DNA of 64,000 nucleotides from Shewanella canadensis. GTDB taxonomy: Bacteria; Pseudomonadota; Gammaproteobacteria; Enterobacterales; Shewanellaceae. Position 1 is the stretch's first letter; the number at the start of each line of letters is the position of its first letter. Position numbers and translations under genes: made by a program. Where the stretch lies: assembly GCF_003966225.1 (NCBI RefSeq), contig NZ_RXNU01000004.1, positions 186,001 to 250,000 of the forward strand. The letters run 5' to 3'. This document shows, piece after piece, positions 16,154 to 25,358 of the stretch. Under the pieces are notes generated by a model. It was not told the DNA's origin. It worked only from the letters and a program-made list of their open reading frames with translations, and ran no database searches.

Positions 16154-19141
16154 TTAAAAGATCACAGTCACCACCTCCGAGCAGTCTCCGCCGCCGGCGT
16201 TACACACCTGAATCGTATGAGTGGCACCGCCTTTTAGTCCGGTATCAAAATCGTAACTATAGGGTTCATCACTTCCTCCGCTGGCAAAGATAGCATCATC
16301 GTTATCGAAGTAGATATCGACATCCTGATATTGATACCATTGCAGGTCGATATGTTTAACGCCCTTAACCTTCCTGCCTGTGGCAGTGAGATTAATGGGG
16401 CTTGCAGCTTCGGTGGTGGCCGAAACGGTATTGGACTCGACAGAGCTGCCATAACCATTAAATGCAGTGACGCGATAGTAATAGGTCGTATCGGCCGATA
16501 ATCCGCTATCGCTGAAATCGGTAACATTTGCACCTACCGAACCTGCGGAACTCCAGCTGCTTTCATCGATTGATCGCTCGATATTAAAGCCCGATTCATC
16601 ATTCGAGGCATCTGTCCAATTGATATCTATCTGACTCGATGATATCGGCGTCGCACTTTGCAGAGTTGGTGTTGCCGGTACATCACCACCGAGCAGTGTC
16701 TCACTACTGATATAGAGTTGCTGGATAGTGACGGTATCTAAGCTTCTGCGCCCAGGGGTGTGATCCGTGTCTTCGACGCGAATACGAACTTCACCACTGG
16801 TGCCCTGAGGCATCAAGAAAGATGCGAGTCCCACATCGACACTATTCTGAATCGATGTAAACTCGGTATAGGCTCCGCCATTTACTGAGTAGGAGAAGCG
16901 CATCTCATCGCTGTCTGAAGAGTTTGTCATCCAGGCATTCAGATGTAGGGTCACTGTGTTACCCGGTGTCACATTAAATAACCAGGTATGTTGCAGATAG
17001 CTATAGCGGCTGCTTTTTCTGCCGCCGGACTCCCGCTCCCTAATTGTCTGAGCCGAGCTGTTATCGAAGGTGTCTGTGTAATTCCCTCCTACCGTACCCG
17101 AACCTAATATCTCGCCTTGTGCATATTGGTCCAGATAAGCCGGTGGTGAGATACTGACATCAGATAGTGTGATGCTATCCTGATCGCCTAAGTTATCGGT
17201 GACGGTCAGACTCGGAGTATATGTACCTTGAGCCGCATAGAGATGGCTCGGATTGGCGGAAGTTGAACCGTTGCCGTCGCCGAATAGCCAGGCATAGGTA
17301 ATGGTGCCCAAATCATCCTGATCTTTTGAGCCCGTACTATAGAATTGAATGCTATGGGGGGCGGTTCCCGAATAACTGTCGGCATTGGCGACCGCGATGG
17401 GGGGGTTATTAACCACAAAGATGGCTAGCGTGTCCGAGTCTGTGAGGTTGTCGGAATCGGTAACTGTCAGGGTCACCGTATATTCGCCCGGCGCTTGATA
17501 TTCGTGAGATGGACTGACTCCGCTAGCTAAATTACCGTCACCGAAATCCCAGCTGTAGCCTGTGATCCCGATATCATCGGTGGAGGCTGAACCTTCGAAG
17601 AACGCGGTGATTGGTGCATATCCGGGCACATACCCCACCGATGCGGCGACGGCCGTCGGGGCTTGTAAGTTGCTATCATTTTGCACGCTGCCATTTATGG
17701 AATACCAGCCTAAGCTGCCGTAATCACTGTAACCGGTAGAGAGATCGCCTTTACCGATGCCATCCACCTTCAGGTAATATTCACCGCCATTGGCGAAACT
17801 GCCGCTGATCGCCGCGGGTAGTGAAGAGCTGGGGTTATTGCTGGCTATCAGAGTGCCTGAACTGTTATAGAGCTGAGCCAGAATATCCAGGTTTGGGCTT
17901 ACAGCGGATGGCGAGATATTCAGAGTGAAACTTCCCGCGCCGGCAGTGAAGCTAAACATGTCCATATCATCACGGCGTCGTATCAGACCACTGCCTTCGA
18001 GTATGGTCGTGTCGCCGTTGGGAGATTCAATTAACGCAGTTGCATTAGCGATACTGTCGCCATGGTCATCTAGCATCAAAGGCGCGCCGTAATTCTGAAT
18101 GACTTGAATATCATCTTGAAACTGATTGGCCTGAGGATACTCGCCCTTACTCCACTGCACCAAAGAGCGGTAGTAGCCCACTCCCATGATGGGTGCCCAG
18201 CCGGTGGCGCCGGAGCCGTGGCCTTGGTAGTAGCTGGACCCACCATTCTGTCCATCGTGGCTAAGCCCAAGGTTATGGCCGGCTTCATGGGAAATAGCTT
18301 CTCCTGCGCCGACAACACTGGTATTAAAGACGAAAGCGGGTTTATAGCGATCTCCGTAATAATCGAAGACCCCGACATAGGCGAAACCGCCACAACCACA
18401 ATTAGCAAAATTATCCTGAGTCATTACTACTCGGGTTCCATAGTATGGATCGTTTGAATCGCTACGGGTGATGGTGCTCTGTGGAGGCTCTTGTGTGGTG
18501 ATATCAACATCGAAGGGGGCATAATCTTCGGCAACCTGTTTCCACATCAGGTAGATATAATCGAGCTCATTTTGAGTAAAGCTATCGGAGCTTCCCTCGC
18601 GGTTGTAGGGTGGGGAGACTATCGTACCTGTGTTATAGGAGGTGTTCCATTGTCTGCCTTCGGTGATATGCCCGTCAAAATCCAGATGGATTACCCGACT
18701 GGCCCCCGGGCGACTATGTAACATAAAGGTCTGTGACTCACTTAACACCGTTTCGGGATCGGATCCCGGATCGGGTTCTGCAAGATCCGCCGGTGCTTCC
18801 ACTTCAACGTAGAAAATACGCCCCTGATGATCCAGCCACACACTGCGGTCTTCTCGTATCATCTTGGCAAAATCTGCGGTGCTCATTTCGTATGCTGCTG
18901 CCATGGCAGGCAGTTTATCGCCCAATAGCCCTATGGCGTGTTCGCCATTGGCGGGTTCGGGTAGGTTGACGTCAGGGAAGGCTCGGTGTTGAGCTCCGGG
19001 ATTAGAAGGTGTTTCAGAAATCGCTTTTGTATTGGTGTTAGTCGTTGGGTTGGCTGCAGCGGCATCTGATCCTGATAAACCTGCTGCAGATAAGGACAGG
19101 CTTAGTAGCGCGACCCTCATGATGTTAGCTTTGTAATCCAT
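16154..19141 (-). CDS. Large secreted zinc metalloprotease with PPC, PKD and fibronectin-like domains
   Basis: A 995-residue exported protein with a signal peptide (to about residue 28). A metzincin zinc site HEAGHNLGLSH is at 285-295 (His285, Glu286, His289, His295). After the catalytic domain come a PPC-like domain (about 385-485), two PKD repeats (about 505-580 and 590-660; YSWDFGDGN and YAWLFGDGN), a beta-sandwich region (about 670-825), one fibronectin type III domain (about 830-915) and a C-terminal module (916-995). That module matches the end of the neighbouring S8 protease. The ATG follows GGGGAACGGTA. It probably degrades extracellular protein or matrix polymers; substrate unknown. 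Confidence 0.9.
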   Translation of the reverse strand: MDYKANIMRVALLSLSLSAAGLSGSDAAAANPTTNTNTKAISETPSNPGAQHRAFPDVNLPEPANGEHAIGLLGDKLPAMAAAYEMSTADFAKMIREDRSVWLDHQGRIFYVEVEAPADLAEPDPGSDPETVLSESQTFMLHSRPGASRVIHLDFDGHITEGRQWNTSYNTGTIVSPPYNREGSSDSFTQNELDYIYLMWKQVAEDYAPFDVDITTQEPPQSTITRSDSNDPYYGTRVVMTQDNFANCGCGGFAYVGVFDYYGDRYKPAFVFNTSVVGAGEAISHEAGHNLGLSHDGQNGGSSYYQGHGSGATGWAPIMGVGYYRSLVQWSKGEYPQANQFQDDIQVIQNYGAPLMLDDHGDSIANATALIESPNGDTTILEGSGLIRRRDDMDMFSFTAGAGSFTLNISPSAVSPNLDILAQLYNSSGTLIASNNPSSSLPAAISGSFANGGEYYLKVDGIGKGDLSTGYSDYGSLGWYSINGSVQNDSNLQAPTAVAASVGYVPGYAPITAFFEGSASTDDIGITGYSWDFGDGNLASGVSPSHEYQAPGEYTVTLTVTDSDNLTDSDTLAIFVVNNPPIAVANADSYSGTAPHSIQFYSTGSKDQDDLGTITYAWLFGDGNGSTSANPSHLYAAQGTYTPSLTVTDNLGDQDSITLSDVSISPPAYLDQYAQGEILGSGTVGGNYTDTFDNSSAQTIRERESGGRKSSRYSYLQHTWLFNVTPGNTVTLHLNAWMTNSSDSDEMRFSYSVNGGAYTEFTSIQNSVDVGLASFLMPQGTSGEVRIRVEDTDHTPGRRSLDTVTIQQLYISSETLLGGDVPATPTLQSATPISSSQIDINWTDASNDESGFNIERSIDESSWSSAGSVGANVTDFSDSGLSADTTYYYRVTAFNGYGSSVESNTVSATTEAASPINLTATGRKVKGVKHIDLQWYQYQDVDIYFDNDDAIFASGGSDEPYSYDFDTGLKGGATHTIQVCNAGGGDCSEVVTVIF

Positions 19142-19327
19142 TACCGTTCCCCTTATTTAAGCGGCCGATAGTTATCTTAAGTCTAGCAGAGGCGCGGGTT
19201 TGAAGCGTTTTGTTACATGTTTTCAATTCAAGTTGCGAATATCTTTAAGAATATTTTTTAGGAAAAGGTGATTTTTACTGAAAATTAGCGGTGAATTGAT
19301 AGGTGCTATCAGTCTTGGAAGAGATAA

Positions 19328-19355
19328 AAACAGGCCGCAATCTTTTACGGCCTGT
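19328..19355 (-). terminator. Terminator of the small lipoprotein / S41 protease operon
   Basis: On the minus strand, ACAGGCCG and CGGCCTGT form a stem followed by TTTTTATC, 17 bp after the lipoprotein stop codon. Confidence 0.8.
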
Positions 19356-19371
19356 ATGGATCATTGATGAA

Positions 19372-19752
19372 CTATTCAGCTATGCACTTCGATAGAGGTA
19401 AGGGGCGATGTTGGTCACTCTCTTCGTGATAGACGAAGCACTGCTCGCCCTGAATAAAAAGTTGAACCACATCGGGCATCTCAAAGTTTCGACCCATAAT
19501 AAGTTGACCACTGGGATCGGTATGAGGGGCACGACTGAGTGATAAGCGGCTACTTTGCATAAATGCATCGTCTGCAATCAGTACCTCTTCGGCCTTCAGG
19601 AGGCTGGCGATGGCATGCTGGAGTTCGGCTTTGCTGTCAGTCGAACTATCACTCAATAGTGCCGGGCTAGCCTCGCTAACCCTTAGGTCTTGGGCTTGCA
19701 GGGAGCAACCCGCGAGCAGAAGTAGTATTCCAGGTAAGTAGTGAATTTTCAT
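19372..19752 (-). CDS. Hypothetical small lipoprotein
   Basis: I do not recognise this 126-residue protein. The signal peptide MKIHYLPGILLLLAGCSLQ has a lipobox (LAGC) with Cys16, so it is probably a lipoprotein. The mature part has an alpha-helical stretch (KAELQHAIASLLKAEEVLIADDAFMQSSRL) and a compact C-terminal part with two cysteines (GEQCFVYHEE and LPLSKCIAE) that could form a disulfide. It starts only 31 bp after the S41 peptidase gene, so the two are one transcription unit ending at the terminator just downstream. It may assist the protease, but that is inferred from position only. Confidence 0.75.
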   Translation of the reverse strand: MKIHYLPGILLLLAGCSLQAQDLRVSEASPALLSDSSTDSKAELQHAIASLLKAEEVLIADDAFMQSSRLSLSRAPHTDPSGQLIMGRNFEMPDVVQLFIQGEQCFVYHEESDQHRPLPLSKCIAE

Positions 19753-19783
19753 CTGAACCTCTATTTTTGGCTAGTACTCTGGC

Positions 19784-21340
19784 TTAGTACTGTGAGCTTT
19801 GGGTTAATATACGGTTATTTAGCAGCACATTCTGCGTTCGAGTATCTTCCAAAGTGAAACCGGGATCGATAAACTGAGTTCGAGGCTTGGCTTTAGCCAC
19901 TCTGCTACCTATTGCCGGGCATCGGCCATTAGCGCGATAGTAAAGGGCGGCACTGAGCAAACGCTCACTGGTATCGCCTAAGGCATGGCTGAAGTCATCG
20001 CTCAGACTACATCCGGGAATTTCACTGTCCAGAGTCGGGCTGGTGCTCGGGACAAAACCATCGGAATAGTCACCGAAGCCTTTATCGTTCTCGCCCTTAA
20101 ACTGCACCGTAAAAAATGTCGTGCCGCAGTTTGGCGTCGGGTAGAAGCCATAGGGCTTACCGCAAGTCGTATCCCCAATCTGGATAACCTCCACATCGAT
20201 GCCGCGCAGGCTGTTCATCAGTGCTTCACTGGCTGAGCAGGTATTGGCTGTCGTGAGCACAAACAGACGTGACAGGTTAAGGCTTGGCAGAGACTGGCCG
20301 GCTCCGAGCAGTCCGGTATTAAAGCCCAGACTCTCACTAAAAAATGGCATAGGTGTTAAGGCCTGGCCCGTGACGGGATCGGTATCGGGGTGTTTGTCAT
20401 TGAAGGTGCTGCGTTCAAATATTTTACCTTGGGTTGCCTGATTGCCGGCAATCATATAGCCCAGTTGACCAGCCATCGCTAGCAGGCCTCCACCGTTATA
20501 TCTGAGATCCAGCACTAAGTCATCAACCCCCGCGTCGCTAAGGGTATTGACGGCATCAAACAGGCCGCGCTCGGCGGTAGCGATATGGGAGTTAAACTGT
20601 AGGTACCCCACTTTTCCTGTAGTGGTTACTATTGTCGTAGTGTTCTGAACCGGGGTCGAGACAATTGTCTGCGCCGTCAGGGTCATATCACTGAAGGTCG
20701 TTTTATCTAAGTGTTGGAATGTGAACTGGGTCTGTTGGCCGGCAGTTTCGGGAAACAGGCCTCGGCTGAGTATCGCTAAGCTGGCGCTATCGGCCGCATC
20801 TTTTACATTTACGCCATCGATCTCAATGACCACATAGCCGCGGGTAATTTCCACGTCCGATGCCGGCGAGTCAGGCTCGACATAGGTCACGGTTATTTTT
20901 CGATCCAGAGCACCTTCGGCCTGCTGAATGTAGAAATGAGCGCCATAGCCCACGGAGGCACCGGACTGGTTTAGCTGATCCCACTCGCTCGTCGGCATTG
21001 AGAAGTGGAACTTATCTTTGGTATTGCCGGTCGCCGACAGCTCTTGGGTCTTTAATTGTTCGAAATAGGGGAGCACACCGAAAGGGGCCGGGTCTATATC
21101 GGCAATTTCGTTATACCAGAGGTAAGTGTCGTTACTCCATGAGCGTAACCAGAGTTTTTCCGTTAGCTCTGAGCCAGTCTGATTGGCGGCGCATTGTCCG
21201 GCAAGTTCACTGTCGGGAGCAAATACCCCCGCTACCCACTGCGGCGTCCCAGAGTTATTATCGCCACCACCGCAACCCGTTAAGATTAGCAGGGTTGAAG
21301 AGAGGAGCAGTGTCAGTGTTTTGCCAGAGAAAAACGTCAT
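19784..21340 (-). CDS. S41 family C-terminal processing peptidase-like lipoprotein
   Basis: A predicted lipoprotein of 518 residues with a lipobox TGC (Cys23) followed by GGGDNN. A PDZ-like region (about 130-200) precedes the S41 catalytic core. YLQFNSHIA and VLDLRYNGGGLLAMAGQL are S41 core motifs, and the catalytic pair is Ser369 in CSASE with Lys395 in GDTTCGKPYG. Unlike Tsp/CtpA it lacks a long C-terminal extension and carries several cysteines. The start at 21340 follows AAGGGA; an upstream in-frame ATG at 21370 is less well placed. It is the first gene of an operon with a small lipoprotein. Confidence 0.9.
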   Translation of the reverse strand: MTFFSGKTLTLLLSSTLLILTGCGGGDNNSGTPQWVAGVFAPDSELAGQCAANQTGSELTEKLWLRSWSNDTYLWYNEIADIDPAPFGVLPYFEQLKTQELSATGNTKDKFHFSMPTSEWDQLNQSGASVGYGAHFYIQQAEGALDRKITVTYVEPDSPASDVEITRGYVVIEIDGVNVKDAADSASLAILSRGLFPETAGQQTQFTFQHLDKTTFSDMTLTAQTIVSTPVQNTTTIVTTTGKVGYLQFNSHIATAERGLFDAVNTLSDAGVDDLVLDLRYNGGGLLAMAGQLGYMIAGNQATQGKIFERSTFNDKHPDTDPVTGQALTPMPFFSESLGFNTGLLGAGQSLPSLNLSRLFVLTTANTCSASEALMNSLRGIDVEVIQIGDTTCGKPYGFYPTPNCGTTFFTVQFKGENDKGFGDYSDGFVPSTSPTLDSEIPGCSLSDDFSHALGDTSERLLSAALYYRANGRCPAIGSRVAKAKPRTQFIDPGFTLEDTRTQNVLLNNRILTQSSQY

Positions 21341-21477
21341 AAATAATCCCTTATTAAACTCATGTTTCATTTGGATACGAAATGATAAGTCTGTTAATTG
21401 CTTGTGGTGTCTGTATTTTATACCACAACTTCCTTTTTGCGTATGCCGCACTTACACTTCTTTTTGATGGGAAAATA

Positions 21478-21503
21478 AAAAGGCCTGAATACTCAGGCCT
21501 TTT
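21478..21503. terminator. Bidirectional hairpin downstream of the decaheme cytochrome gene
   Basis: AAAAGGCCTGA, ATAC loop, TCAGGCCTTTT. It lies between the cytochrome stop codon and the S41 peptidase start and can end cytochrome transcription on the minus strand. Confidence 0.82.
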
Positions 21504-21587
21504 ACTATTTTGCTACCGGTTAATCTAGCCGTAAAGTGCTCGACTAATTAATTAGGTTTCATCTAGGTTGCTACACCTCTTCGAATA

Positions 21588-23735
21588 TCAGAAACGGTGC
21601 GACTCTGCTAACTTGTCACTGGAGTGACACACAGAGCAAGCCTCGCCCGATAGTGTTACATCGACCACGACATTACCGTCGAAAGTGGCATTCACACCGT
21701 CTTCAAGCTTCACTTCAAAATCAGCCCCATTTTGGATCATATGGTTCTTAAGTGAATCACCGCCATATGGACCATGGCAAGACCAACATGTTGCGGCTCC
21801 CGGGCTGGTGGCAAAGAAATCGGCGTCGACTTCATGGGTATTGCGTGTGATTAGTGCATTCGACTTCTCAATCTCTTTAAGGTTGGCACTACCATCGACA
21901 TGACACTGAACACAATCGTTTAAGCGTGCAGGGTACTTAAATACACGGTTTGATGCTTCACCCATATTTTGTTCTTCTCGGTTTTGTGCATGTAAGGCAT
22001 GAACAAAGGTGTTCCATGAGATATGGTCGAGTACCGGGTCGGCTGGTGCCTGCTCCAGTGCCATATGACCTTTATCCCACTCGGCATTGCCTAAGTTATG
22101 ACAAGCGACACACTGCTGCTCTAAGTCATTACGACGTCCGTGGTAACCGTACGCTTGATCGCCATGGCAGGATGCACAAAGTGCATTATCAACAACTTGG
22201 CGACGGCTATTATCGGTGAGTCCATCTAAGGTAAAGAAGACTGATTTAGAGCGAATACGCTCGACTAAGGTGCCATCAGGAGTTGGAGCACCGGTTTTTT
22301 CATCGGCCTTAACTTGTCCCTCAATCGCTAAGATCCCCGTCTTGAGATCGGTACCGATAGGGATGATCACACCGGTTGAGTTCTTCGATTTATCATCATC
22401 AAGCTGACCGGAAATGATGTAGCTGTATTCACCGGTTGCAGGGTTAGATGAAACAGGGTCAATAGATTCAAACTTGAAGTTCACCGAGTGGTTGGCTAAG
22501 CGACCTAATTCACCCGAGTCTTTAGTTTCAGTGGTTAACATGCGGTAGCCCGCTTCCATATCCCATGAAACAGAGGCGCGAAGGGCATTGAATACCTTGG
22601 CTTCTTTTGGACTGCTGGCTAATGGCGTGCCTTCACTGTCCAGAATTTTTACGGTAAAGGTAATTTCAGCCGTGTTGTAGGTGTTGCCATCACGAACAGA
22701 GGTGCCTTGTAGGGTTGAAACTTGGGTTACATCGACACTATAAGCATCACGTGCCGCTTTTTTCGCGTCGACCTTAGTCAGGTGATATTGGGCTACATCA
22801 TGACAAGTGGCACATGAGAATTGCATCTCTGGACCATGCTTAAGTTCTTCAGACGCGTGGCAGCTTAAACAGGCTTTATCATTCGTGGTGCTTGCCAACC
22901 ATTCAGCGCCATTTGGAAGGGCGTCGGTGGCTTCGGTGACATGGCAACTCGTACAATCATATGAGCTAACGACAAGATCGCCATCGAGGCCGTTATGCCA
23001 GCGGTGTGCTCGCTCAACCATGCTGCCTTTAGAGTCTTTTTCACCTGTTGTATGACAGGTCGCACAGGCTTGTACATTATTTGCATAATGTGGAGAGCGA
23101 TCGTAGCTGTCATAACGGGCGTAGGCGATATCTGTATGACAAGCATTACAACTTGCTGTGTCGACCATTGAGCGGGTGGTTGTCACCGCCGAACCGTCTA
23201 CCATAAAGTCCACTTCAGGCATGATGTCTTGTACACTGCCAATGACCGGAATACCGCCATAGGTTTGTAGGCGAACCATGAAGCGGTGTGGAAGATCTGG
23301 GTTAAATGTATAGTCTTTTCCACTCAAATCAAGCTCGTTTACGGAGGTGGTGTTGATTACGGTATAAGATCCATCTTGATGATCCGTTAAGCAGTCTTCA
23401 GCTTCGCTGGTACAGGTGACATATCCTAGGCCCTGGCGCTCGGTATAGCCTTGTTCCGATGTGGCCAGTTGTGAGCTCAGGAAGCGAACCGAACCGATAC
23501 CGACCACAGGCTGATTGAGTTCATTTGTGATCTTAAAGGTCGCAGAACGCATGCCGGCATCATCGATACCATACTCAAGATACTCCAGGTGTAAGCTTTC
23601 GGCTGATTTTGCGATAATGATGCCACTTCCACCGTCGGAACCATCGGTACCATCTTTACCATCGCTACAACCCGCTATCATTCCAGTCATGATAAGACTC
23701 AGAACGAAGCTCTTGTTTATTTGATTTTTCATCAT
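21588..23735 (-). CDS. OmcA/MtrC family decaheme c-type cytochrome lipoprotein
   Basis: A surface-type decaheme cytochrome of 715 residues. The lipobox (IAGC, Cys23) is followed by the DGKDGTDGSDGGSG stretch typical of OmcA/MtrC proteins. Ten CXXCH sites fall in two pentaheme clusters: CNACH (196-200) to CATCH near 310, and CASCH, CVACH, CVQCH, CWSCH, CSVCH in the last 200 residues. Beta-rich domains precede each cluster, the four-domain plan of MtrC/OmcA. Domain I has a CX6C pair (VTCTSEAEDC), but the second beta domain has no cysteine. These proteins pass electrons to minerals or flavins outside the cell. No mtrA or mtrB lies in the window. Confidence 0.93.
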   Translation of the reverse strand: MMKNQINKSFVLSLIMTGMIAGCSDGKDGTDGSDGGSGIIIAKSAESLHLEYLEYGIDDAGMRSATFKITNELNQPVVGIGSVRFLSSQLATSEQGYTERQGLGYVTCTSEAEDCLTDHQDGSYTVINTTSVNELDLSGKDYTFNPDLPHRFMVRLQTYGGIPVIGSVQDIMPEVDFMVDGSAVTTTRSMVDTASCNACHTDIAYARYDSYDRSPHYANNVQACATCHTTGEKDSKGSMVERAHRWHNGLDGDLVVSSYDCTSCHVTEATDALPNGAEWLASTTNDKACLSCHASEELKHGPEMQFSCATCHDVAQYHLTKVDAKKAARDAYSVDVTQVSTLQGTSVRDGNTYNTAEITFTVKILDSEGTPLASSPKEAKVFNALRASVSWDMEAGYRMLTTETKDSGELGRLANHSVNFKFESIDPVSSNPATGEYSYIISGQLDDDKSKNSTGVIIPIGTDLKTGILAIEGQVKADEKTGAPTPDGTLVERIRSKSVFFTLDGLTDNSRRQVVDNALCASCHGDQAYGYHGRRNDLEQQCVACHNLGNAEWDKGHMALEQAPADPVLDHISWNTFVHALHAQNREEQNMGEASNRVFKYPARLNDCVQCHVDGSANLKEIEKSNALITRNTHEVDADFFATSPGAATCWSCHGPYGGDSLKNHMIQNGADFEVKLEDGVNATFDGNVVVDVTLSGEACSVCHSSDKLAESHRF

Positions 23736-24483
23736 TGCTCCAAATAGAACGTGTTTTTATTATGTTGTTATTTTTTGTGACTATTATTAATTTGCAGGGT
23801 TTAATAATATTTTTAAGTCATACCTTTTAGTTTCTTTTATACCTATTTCTTGGTACTTCTGTATAAAGCGCTTCAAATATTAAACAAACATTAATATGTT
23901 TGTTTTTTCCAGAATGATTTATGTAATGTGAAATAGATCTTTACTTTGTAAAGGGGTAAGTTATTTGTCACTTATAGTAATGAGTGTGTTTATCATTTCT
24001 GAAGTGGATATAGCGTCGATAGAGCGTTGCGCTTGCGCACTCTAAGCTAACATGCTGTTTACTAGTTGTTTTGTTGCCGTGACCAATGCGCGTCGAAGCT
24101 TTCTTGTTTACAATTATTTTACGTATGCTTTTAATTGCTCATTATTAAAGGCATCTTGTTATGTAGTGGTAGCTTAATTTATGTTTTTTATGAAAACAAA
24201 CTTCGTTTACCGGGCGTCGTACGTTAACTTCTATAAGTTTAAGTTTGGTTTGTTTATTAATATCTGTTCGAGAGTGAGGTCTGGTATATGAAGGCATTAG
24301 TCGTTTTATCTCTTTAGTCATCTGTTTTTAGCTGAACTATTTACAGGTCATTCGAGAGCATTAAGCCTGCATGAATTATCCCCTATAGAATCACTACTAC
24401 TTAGTGCGTTTATAACGGATCATGGCCAGCTAAGAATAAAACTGCTTTAATAGTGACTAGTGTTGAATTTTCTCAGGATTGTT
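23736..24483. other. Long AT-rich upstream region of the decaheme cytochrome
   Basis: About 750 bp between two divergent genes with no convincing coding frame. A 24-bp inverted repeat lies at 23882-23905 and a small CTTTAC-TTT-GTAAAG repeat at 23939-23953. The length and AT content suggest a regulated promoter for the cytochrome gene. No consensus CRP or FNR site was found by eye. Confidence 0.5.
23882..23905. promoter_or_regulatory. Inverted repeat upstream of the decaheme cytochrome
   Basis: AAACAAACAT, TAAT, ATGTTTGTTT: perfect 10-bp arms about 150 bp upstream of the cytochrome start. It could be an operator or a hairpin in the leader; the T tract on the + strand makes a terminator reading also possible. 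Confidence 0.4.
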
Positions 24484-25218
24484 ATGGCTGTTACCGTTTT
24501 GGATCTTATCTCATTTGTCTGTTTTATCTGTTGCTGGGTCGGTTACACCTCCTTTGCACGTCGTAAAGCCAAGACCACCAATTGCATCGCGCGTTGTCTG
24601 CACCAACATCGAATTCATTGGATGAATGAGTTGATGACCCGTGAGGTGAGAGTCGGTGAAGCGGCACTACTGGCCAATCTTGAACGCAATATTACCTTCT
24701 TTGCCTCGACAACCATGCTGATCCTTGCCGGTGTGCTGACGCTCTTTGCTCAGGTTGAGCGGCTAGAGGCTGTTATCGCTTCAATCCCCTATACGGCGAC
24801 TCCGAATGATGCCCTTATTCAACTGAAATTAAGTTTATTGACCTTTATCTTCGTGATGGCCTTTTTCCAGTTTACCTGGTCGATGCGGCAATATGGTTTT
24901 CTCAATGTCATGGTCGGCGCCGCACCGATCGACCCAACGGGCGGCGCGGATGACAGACTTCGCTGTTATGCAAAACAGATGGCGATAGTGCAAGATCAAG
25001 CGGCGCATTCATACAACTATGGACTCCGAGCCTATTATTTTGCTATGGCGGTCTTGAGCTGGTTTTTCCATCCGGCCCTGTTTATCGTAACCAGTCTGTT
25101 TGTGGTCTATACCTTGTATGCTCGGGAATTTAACTCTAAGGCGGTGGTGGCCATCACATCGGGGATGCTGGTGTTGGATGAGCAGGAAGAGAAGAAAAAA
25201 GCTTCCCGAGTCAAATGA
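24484..25218 (+). CDS. DUF599 family inner-membrane protein
   Basis: A 244-residue integral membrane protein of the DUF599 family, function unknown. The ATG at 24484 is preferred over a TTG at 24460, because it follows AGGA and fits the family start (MAVTVLDLISFVCF). Four hydrophobic segments are visible: near the N-terminus, FFASTTMLILAGVLTLFAQ, LSLLTFIFVMAFFQFTWSM and YFAMAVLSWFFHPALFIVTSLFVVYTLY. The motif QFTWSMRQYGFLNVMVGAAP in the middle is characteristic of the family. The cytoplasmic C-terminus ends in a charged EEKKKASRVK tail. No neighbour suggests a role. Confidence 0.85.
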   Translation: MAVTVLDLISFVCFICCWVGYTSFARRKAKTTNCIARCLHQHRIHWMNELMTREVRVGEAALLANLERNITFFASTTMLILAGVLTLFAQVERLEAVIASIPYTATPNDALIQLKLSLLTFIFVMAFFQFTWSMRQYGFLNVMVGAAPIDPTGGADDRLRCYAKQMAIVQDQAAHSYNYGLRAYYFAMAVLSWFFHPALFIVTSLFVVYTLYAREFNSKAVVAITSGMLVLDEQEEKKKASRVK

Positions 25219-25358
25219 ATAGCGATTTAGACTAGCGATTAAGCCTAGCTGTTAAGACTGGCCGAAAGACGTTGAGAGTAGCACGGACACTGGCATGGAG
25301 TTATCGAGGTTTAACTGTTAGGTTATGAAGCTTGATCTAGGCTGATAAGGATATTGTT

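Noticed and set aside
23939..23953. CTTTAC-TTT-GTAAAG small inverted repeat
   Set aside because: Six-base arms in AT-rich DNA are expected by chance; not listed as a regulatory site.
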